A DNA stretch of 60,500 nucleotides, from NCBI GenBank assembly GCA_003427395.1, contig BFEA01000975.1, positions 140,048-200,547 of the forward strand, in the 5' to 3' direction. The first letter of the stretch is position 1, and every line of letters begins with the position of its first letter. The notes beneath the pieces were generated by a model that saw only the letters and a program-made list of their open reading frames with translations, made no database searches and was not told where the DNA came from. A program made the position numbers and the translations under genes. The stretch comes from Chara braunii (lineage: Eukaryota > Streptophyta > Charophyceae > Charales > Characeae). Shown one piece after another: positions 53,998 through 60,500 of this stretch.

Positions 53998-55764
53998 TCA
54001 CCCACCCTCGGCGCCATCAACATCTTCGTCATCGTCGTCTTCCTCCTCAGGGGGGCCTATGTCGATCCACTCCATCTTCGTCGCTTCCATCGGGGAGGAC
54101 AAAGTCGCATCGTGATTGAACGTGACGCCGCACTTGGACGCCCAGTCGGGGATGTATAGTGGGGGGGGAGCGAAGGTCGGAGGCGGTCTTCCCAGTTTGT
54201 CTGTCATGACAGTTGCGGCTTGCAAGACATGACGACGCGAGTCAAAATGGCGATCCATGGAAGCAAGAAGGGTGGTCTTCGCCGTCAACTGCACGAAAAC
54301 CCAGGAGTCGTAGTGCGATCTTGAGTCGTCCTCAGCCATCCTCATTATCCACACCGCCGCTGCCAGCAAATATCTCATCGCCTCTGCCAGGGACTTCAGC
54401 CGCTCGTAAGAAACACGCCCCGAGTCCATCACCTGCGCCGCCTCCACCACATTGTTGAAATCGCACACCAAACGTTGAGCGATGGTCTCCTGGTAAGTCG
54501 CGCACTCGTCGTCCTGGTGCCTGTCCACCACATTCGCTCCGACGAACCACAAAGGGAGCTCCATACCCAACTCCAGCGTGTTACGAATCACCATCGGGCT
54601 GACTAACGAACGCCAGTCCTCCGATACCCACATCACTCTGGCGATGTCTGTCGCCGTGTGGTTCAAGGCGTACTGGTACGCCAAGTGATACCCCTTGTGT
54701 CTGCTATCGGACTTGAAAATCCAGCCGTGGATCGCCCTCTTCGCAATGTTCCCCACCTTTAACGCCCTTTCCTTCGCCGCCCTCAACTCCGACCCGTCTT
54801 CGATCTTCTTCTGCGGGATTGAACTATGGGGGAGGTTGATGCTCCTTCGGATCATCGATGGTTGCACTCCCGTCGCTACGTCAACGAGGTAAACTCGGGC
54901 TTCATGTATGATCTGGATGATTTTGTGTCCCCGCGTATCATTCCAGAAGCGAATGTCGTCGGTCCATAGCCTCGCGGTAACCTCCATCGCTTTCGCCTCT
55001 GCACGTTGCCCGCGCAGCTTGTTCACTAGGGCTTCGTCGTCTTCGCCGACCGCCCCGCCATCGCCCGCCTTCGCACCGTCCGCCACTTCGCGCACTACCG
55101 GAACTGCCTCCCCACGCGGCTGCGGCGCAGTGGATCGCTTCGCAGACACGTCGATCACAGCCTAGGAACTGCTAGCCATGCCAACAGGCTGTTGGTTCTG
55201 CTTATTCGATGGCGTCTGCGGCTGATCATGAGCCACCTCTGCTGCGTCACCTCCCCCCACTTCGATCCGCATAGCGCCCCCCGTTCTCAGCTTAACTTTC
55301 CTCTTAAGAGTCTGTTCCTCTTCTTCTTGGAAGCTGGCGTCCTCCTCCTATCTCTCCTCTTCATCCACCCAATCTGACTCGACCTCCCGTCCGACTACGC
55401 CTTTCCCGCCTTGGACGCCCCTTCTTCTCTTCGCGAGATCGTGTCGACCTTTCTTCGGTACAAGCTCGCCTTCCGTTACTTGTTTCCCAACACCTCTCCC
55501 ACATGCAACGGCGCGAGAAGACACTATGTTTCCTGTGTGCACAATGGAATGGAAGGCGCGTAAGAAAAACGTCGATCCGTCGACCTTAGAGATGGCGGTG
55601 AGCAGATCTTCAGGCGGTGCGCAGGACCACACGGCGAGTGGTGCTTGATGGCGGCGAAAATAGATAGCGGCAAGAAGATGCAATGGCGACGCGCAATAGA
55701 GAAGGTTGTCGGTGGTTATACTGCCAGAAATACCAGGCAGCGACAAGATCAGATGGCGGCGCAC
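53998..55764 (-). pseudogene. Third Harbinger-borne gene, unknown family, acidic C-terminus
   Basis: An unbroken 386-codon block (55,158-53,998) extends in the same frame upstream through ATG 55,179 (MASSS) and on to at least 55,764, with TAG codons at 55,162-55,164 and 55,348-55,350. The protein is mostly helical, with Trp-rich conserved-looking motifs (LWTDDIRFWNDTRG, ARVMWVSEDWRSLVSPMVI, LELGMELPLWFVGANVVDR, AEAMRYLLAAAVWIMRMAED, PPPLYIPDWASKCGVTFN). It ends in a run of Glu and Asp (PPEEEDDDDEDVDGAEGG). The N-terminal part is Lys/Arg/Glu-rich. I recognise no known domain. It lies inside the TIRs, on the same strand as the Myb-like gene, so it is probably an accessory protein of the element or a second exon cluster of that gene. 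The first TAG (55,162) fits CAG-to-TAG decay. Confidence 0.6.
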
Positions 55765-55789
55765 ATAGAAGACGGTTGATGGCGGGTAA

Positions 55790-56035
55790 TGCCGTAGGAG
55801 GCGAGAAGATTAGATGGCGGCGCTCGCCATACACGGCGATCGAGCAGCGATGGTGGCGAGAAGATGTGATGGACGTGAAAATGAAGGCGGCGAAAATAAA
55901 GGCGGCGAGAAGATGTGATGGAGGCGAAAATAAAGGCGGTGGGAAGATGTGATGGAGGCGCGCATGAAAGAGGCCGGGGCAGAAAATGTGATGGAGGCGC
56001 GCATAAAAGAGGTCGGGGGAGGGGGGGCGACAAGA
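55790..56035. repeat. ~20-45 bp minisatellite (GGCGAGAAGATGTGATGGAG)
   Basis: Seven or more units built from AGAAGATGTGATGGAGGCG and AAAATAAAGGCGGCG in irregular order. Confidence 0.8.
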
Positions 56036-56901
56036 TGTCCTGCGAGTCCTTCACCAGGCGACGTGAAGATAATACGCACGCTTTCGGATGACTACAGAGT
56101 GGGGCGATTGCGCGGTACTTATTAGAAAATGGTGGTCGTGGGGGAAGGGTAGGACTGATGGCGCGCTGCCGTTTCGACGTCGCCAGTACGTTTGTTTTTC
56201 CCACAACACGGCGGACTGCACTCAACCGTCGTACCCACTTGCATAGGGCGACGAGACAACCAATGAGCAAAAAAGACGACATCGCGGGACACCATCCCCC
56301 ATCCAAAAAAAACCCACTCTGCCAAACCCCCACTCCGCCCGCCGTACACCCCTCCCCTCCCCCTGAAATTCTCCAAGAGGCACCATCCGAACCCCGTCTA
56401 CCTCCGCCCATCCCTGTCTCCATCACGAATGCCACGACACTGCAAAAAATGTCTACAACGGAAGACGACGTCCCTACGAATGCACGCCCTCTAAACACTT
56501 CCGAAAAACAATTGAACTATGGGGGAGGTAAAAATTTGAAAAACTTCACTCCCATCACGATTATCAAACAAACCAAAAAAAAAGGAACAATAAAATGAAA
56601 TGTGAGTGGACGACGGAGTTCAGGGCACGATAACCATGTCGTAAACCATGCAATCCGATTGAAGACGGCCTTTTCAGACTGCTTACAAAGTTTCTCCGAA
56701 CATCATTGAAGACGCCATGCAGGTCGATTCCCACGATTGACACGACACACGAATGGACAACACTCTCCAACCACATCATACGCCGACTACAACACAAGAC
56801 GCCCGGAAAAACTGCAAATGCAAATGCAAATTTGGTTGCAATCATTTTATACAAAACACAAAAACCTTTCATAGCTCGTTTGTTTGTGTGTGTGTCAGAC
56901 C

Positions 56902-56965
<64 letters not shown>

Positions 56966-57293
56966 AGACATTTATCTGAGACAATAAAAACAATCGCAGT
57001 GCGAGGGATTGAAGCACAACAATTTAAAACAAACGGTAAGTGCATTCTACACTTTCCAAATTCATATTGAATTCAATTGAATGACGGGATTACCCATCTC
57101 GAACCACCACTGAGTAAACAATCACAAAGGCGGGCGACCGATGTGCCCAACCGTCCTAAAACAACACTCGAAACATACACGAAACGAAGACGACACCTTG
57201 CCGACAAAGCCGAGTACAACGGGAAGCCACCAACTGTCAACCGACTACTACATTNCACGGCGCCACTNGTACACAACANAATGCCTACAAACT
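56036..57293. other. Transposon interior without a recognised gene
   Basis: Between the upstream edge of the third gene and the 3' end of the Myb-like gene. Contains a (CA)n run at 56,908-56,957 and proline-rich frames without features. Confidence 0.35.
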
Positions 57294-59014
57294 CTATCGC
57301 TCGCGAATAGCCTTTGCTATTTCCAACAACGCATGGCACATGANTTTGNTGACTTCATCGGACGCGGCGTAGTGCGTCTTCTGCACCTGCACTTCANCTT
57401 CTAATGCCTCACNTTNTCGTAGCTGAATGCTGCATTGCCGCTNGCTGGCACTCTCCATCGTGGCCGCCATCAACGCACCGTGCTTCTCCATGCAATCGGT
57501 CATTGCCTCGAACGTCTGCTGCCGCGTGCTCTTCCTCTTTCCAAACGCACCAGGGCTGCCCGTCGTCTGGGAAGAACCACGAGTCGATCCCTCCTCCTCA
57601 TCGTCTCCCCCTGCACCGGCGTCGGCATCACCAACTGCTTCAGGATCACCATTCGACGTGGACGGCAAACGCACACCGCGAGAGGCACCAGTGTCTGCAA
57701 CGTTTCTCGAGTTGATGGTTTCGTTGAAACCGGTCAACCCTTCAATCTCGTCGTAAACGACGCGATTCATGTTGAAATTGAAGCCCTTGCTCGCCCTCTC
57801 CTTCGCGCTCAACTGGAAGAAGTCGATTCCCCCGGACGACGATTGAAAATGATGAACTTTCTTGAGTTGTTGCATGAGGTTGTCCCACTTCTTTCCGCAT
57901 TTCTCTGCCTTCCACTCCACACCGACATTCTTCAATCTTCTGGCGACGTCATTCCATTTCCACTTCCTCGCCTTCATCCGGCCGTACGCGTGGCCCATCC
58001 CCTGCAAGTGCACATCCTGATCGCGTTTCGCCCGTATGAGGGCGATGATATGTTCGACACTCCAAAAGTTTCGCTTCTCCTCTGCCTCACCGTCGTTCGG
58101 CTTTGCTTGTGCTTTCTTCGGCCGCCCACGACCATTCCCGCTTTTCGCCTGCGTCTTGCCGCCCTTCCCACCCATGTCGCTGTTCTCTGATGGCGAGGCG
58201 TGAACCCCGTTCCCGTCCCCTCCTTCTCCTTTGTTCTCGTCGTCGTCTTCTTCGGACGGAAGCCCCGCATCTGGCTCCTCAACTTCTTCCGCCTGCCTGT
58301 CCATCCTCAGACGCTCCACCCTCCGCCTGATTGCTTCCTCTCGACCCTCCCTCAGCTCCCGTCGTTGCTCCGCCCACAACAACCTCCCGTCGCGGTCGTC
58401 GCCGACGTCGTCCAAGTTGCCCCCCCCTCCACAACAATGCCACGTCGACGTCCTAGGTTGGACGCAGCAGACACCGGAGACAGTGACTGCATGAAATGTG
58501 GGCGACCCTGCGCGCTCCTGGAGATGGAAGTCGATCGTCCCTGCCACTGCTGCGCACCGGTGGATTTCAATGATCGGTCCACAACGGTTAACTGCCCGCC
58601 GTCGTCGTCGGGATGGGGATTGGCAATCACTGTGCGCGTCTGGCTTCCACACCTCCCTGTAGACAAACCGGAAGAGAGGTTCACTCCGCCGTGTCGTTCT
58701 TCCCCGTCGAGACCCGGCCGCAGCAGTTCAGTGAAGGACTGCTCGTGCACGCCGACACTGCCACCGCACAGCTCCGTCCAAGCCCATTCCTGCGTAGATC
58801 CACTACCCAACGGAACAGTGCGTGCCCGTCCCTCCCTCTCCTCCTCATCAGATGAGTCTGGGAGGGGTTGCAAATGCGGGGGCAATGCAGAATTGCCGAC
58901 CCCCAGCGACAACCTACAAACCGAAGAAGAACTTCCAATGACACACCTACTCACTACCTGCTCCCCTCCTCCCCTGGGGGATCCCTGTCGTGAATCCGTC
59001 CTGACGGGCTTCAT
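57294..59014 (-). pseudogene. Myb/SANT (trihelix)-like partner protein of the Harbinger element, frameshifted
   Basis: Harbinger elements encode a Myb-like protein that binds DNA and helps bring the transposase to the nucleus and the ends. The downstream frame (58,652-57,294) has an acidic linker, an AT-hook-like GRGRPKK (about 58,130), then a Myb/SANT-like domain (about 58,075-57,812). The domain has spaced Trp residues (FWSVEHIIALI, KWKWNDVARRL, KWDNLMQQLKKV), the trihelix pattern, followed by FFQLSAKERASKGFNF. A C-terminal helix (QQTFEAMTDCMEKHGALM) and a closing MCHALLEIAKAIRER follow. The upstream frame (from Met 59,014 down to 58,352) is Gly/Ser-rich and reads as the N-terminal part. 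The two frames meet at a C8 run (58,420-58,427), where one extra or missing base would join them. Nine ambiguous bases fall in the C-terminal part. A hydrophobic stretch just upstream of 59,014 is probably not translated. Confidence 0.82.
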
Positions 59015-59327
59015 CGGCAAAGTTCGTCTACGTCGACGCCGCGGCGCGTTCCCGAGGAAACACACGTGAAACACTACGACGACGACCAGCAAAAAGACGA
59101 CGGGAAGCAGTAGCGGCAGCTGGCGAAAGACGTCAGCCATTAGCCGGATGACGACAACGGCACTAGACGGAAGACAACACGGGCGACAACATAACATCAA
59201 GATATCTGCAGACGGCGATATGCGCTTGGCGACAAACGGAAGCCGTCGTGTAGTGGATGCGCTGTGCCGCCTCAAATATTCGCATTTGCCGACTGTTGGG
59301 CGGTTTCCCGCTTTGGCTGAAGCCCAA

Positions 59328-59359
59328 CCCCAAGGTGCACCGCGGTGTGCACCTTGGGG
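59328..59359. other. 13-bp perfect hairpin near the right end
   Basis: CCCCAAGGTGCAC and GTGCACCTTGGGG around a six-base loop, about 350 bases inside the right end of the Harbinger element. Confidence 0.7.
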
Positions 59360-59686
59360 ATGCTACCGGCCCACAAACGGTTACCGTTGGCGTGGACATC
59401 GGGCCGCTTGAACGTTGGCGACCCAACATGTCCGTGCGCAAGTCGCCTGGACCACCGACAGACCAGAACCCGCCGACAAAAGAAGTCGATTGAGGTGCCG
59501 TCGAAGACCCTGTTCTTCCACATGGGGGAGCTCCGAGGATCCTACAGGAGGTTCCTTGGGGAAAAATGAAAATTGCCTGTAGCCCGAGGAATCCCCGAGG
59601 AAATCCTGAGGAATCCCGGTCATGGTTTTTTTAATTTTTTTCCCCCGAGGACAAGTGGAACGACGATTTCCTGGGGGGATTTCGGC

Positions 59687-59710
59687 CCCCGAGGAGTGTC
59701 GAACGAGCCC
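59687..59710 (-). repeat. Right terminal inverted repeat
   Basis: Perfect 24-base partner of the left end, preceded by five CCGAGGA words within 190 bases. Confidence 0.93.
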
Positions 59711-59714
59711 CTAT

Positions 59715-60245
59715 CTCATCCTCTCACTGGTCTATGTATAGGACGGGGGAACACCAACCAATCCCCCGGATCTCTCCCCAGCCAACAGGGTAGGTTGGCA
59801 CCACAGCTGTGGTGCCAACGCAAGGCTGTACCAGTCCCTCATCACGGTGACGAGGGGTGGGCAGGCGTTGCCTATCGGGGAAATCGGCGGTGCTAGCGCC
59901 ATTAGACCCCGCAATGCGGGGGGGGGGGCGTAGGCGGAGGTGCAGTGACTGGCCATTGCTCTTTCTTTGGGAATCGCCACACCAGTCTCGAAATCTGCAA
60001 AATCAGAATGAACTTCCCGCTAGAACATGGCCAGATGCGCCCGCCACATTTTTGTCTTTTTCACATTTCGAGAGTGGTGTGGCCAGGCCCTTTTTCTGTC
60101 ATGTAAGATGGACACTTCCTCCCCCGTTTTTTCTTGTTCAATTTAAATTTTCACCCAAACGGACCGCGACATCATGTGAACCTGACCTGCAGTTGGAACC
60201 GAACCCCTGCCTTACCCCGGTAGGGGTGCTATATTTCGAAGCTCT
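59715..60245. other. No gene; one long palindrome
   Basis: Outside the transposon. Contains the perfect 26-bp palindrome at 59,794-59,819 (arm GTTGGCACCACAG). Nothing else recognised. Confidence 0.4.
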
Positions 60246-60280
60246 CGCTGCTGCTTGCTGCTGCTTGCTGCTGCCTGCAC
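60246..60280. repeat. GCTGCTGCTT minisatellite
   Basis: Three units of TGCTGCTGCT(T/G) in a row. Confidence 0.7.
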
Positions 60281-60419
60281 TCTACTCACTACTCGTCACC
60301 CCGCAGTGAGAGGCTTCCACATATAGTACCCCTCGCACACGCATCCACTCGCGCGTTCACACAAGCACCGGCGCGCGCACACAGACACACACACCGTAAG
60401 CCTGAAGAATCCGGGCGTG

Positions 60420-60420
60420 T

Positions 60421-60467
<47 letters not shown>

Positions 60468-60500
60468 GAGCACACACACACACACACGCACGAGCACACA
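60420..60500. repeat. (CA)n with CGCACGAG interruptions
   Basis: CA runs broken by GCACGAG at 60,463 and 60,488. Continues past the window edge. Confidence 0.95.

Larger units (their letters stand above)
50448..59710. mobile_element. PIF/Harbinger-type DNA transposon, 9.26 kb, near complete
   Basis: Bounded by perfect 24-bp terminal inverted repeats starting GGGCTCGTTCGACACTCCTC (50,449-50,472 and 59,687-59,710). CTAT occurs just outside each end (50,444-50,447; 59,711-59,714). A 3-base TAT within it would fit the short AT-rich target duplications of this superfamily, but the exact split is ambiguous by one base. Inside are a PIF/Harbinger DDE transposase, a Myb/SANT-like partner protein and a third gene, in convergent and opposed orientation, plus microsatellites and a minisatellite. 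Harbinger elements with transposase and Myb-like genes are usually a few kb, so this one is long. All three genes carry disabling changes. Confidence 0.88.

Noticed and set aside
57435-59069. Plus-strand frames of 251 and 289 codons
   Set aside because: They overlap the Myb-like gene antisense, are rich in Pro/Arg/Leu and lack domains.

Overview
The window looks like repeat-rich nuclear DNA from a streptophyte (plant-lineage) eukaryote. A charophyte alga of the Chara type is the best fit. This rests on plant-type Ty3/gypsy pol, a PIF/Harbinger transposon with a trihelix/Myb-like partner, CHG- and CpG-context C-to-T decay, long CA/GA microsatellites and a U6-derived sequence. The species is an inference. 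I see no intact ordinary host gene. Almost everything recognisable is transposon-derived, satellite-like or an assembly artefact.

Layout. 0-3.1 kb: 5' part of a minus-strand LTR retrotransposon (decayed gag, tRNA-Met-like primer site, ~1.1 kb LTR). 4.7-5.8 kb: a U6 snRNA retropseudogene and a small terminal-inverted-repeat (TIR) element. 7.3-10.3 kb: 3' LTR and broken RNase H-integrase-tail part of a Ty3/gypsy pol, minus strand. 10.3-16.8 kb: two ~2.9 kb direct repeats around a ~640 bp spacer. 17.6-18.1 kb: a MITE-like element whose second copy sits at 39.0-39.5 kb with a 9-bp target duplication. 18.8-20.0 kb: minisatellites. 22.0-22.4 kb: a sequencing-library transposase adapter between two 168-bp copies, which is a misassembly. 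23.4-24.2 kb: a second gypsy LTR in the opposite orientation. 24.5-29.3 kb: a domain dense in stem-loops, including about 12 hairpins with a shared loop and changing stems. 29.5-30.0 kb: tail of a LINE ORF2. 31.0-34.0 kb: a broken Ulp1 (C48) peptidase-like gene. 34.6-35.3 kb: microsatellites around a 379-bp gap. 35.7-43.7 kb: several unrelated tandem-repeat families that share one short palindrome (GTCGTG...CACGAC). 45.6-46.9 kb: decayed LINE ORF1. 48.3-49.1 kb: tandem repeats. 49.3-49.8 kb: a second TIR element of the 5 kb type.

The most complete unit is a PIF/Harbinger-type transposon at 50,448-59,710 (9.26 kb). It has perfect 24-bp TIRs, subterminal CCGAGG clusters and three genes: a DDE transposase (+, two in-frame TGA codons), a Myb/SANT-like protein (-, one frameshift at a C8 run) and an additional acidic-tailed protein of no recognised family (-, two in-frame TAG codons). 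The first two are the expected transposase and DNA-binding partner. The third is the least explained coding sequence in the window. All three are broken, so this copy is probably a recently dead autonomous element.
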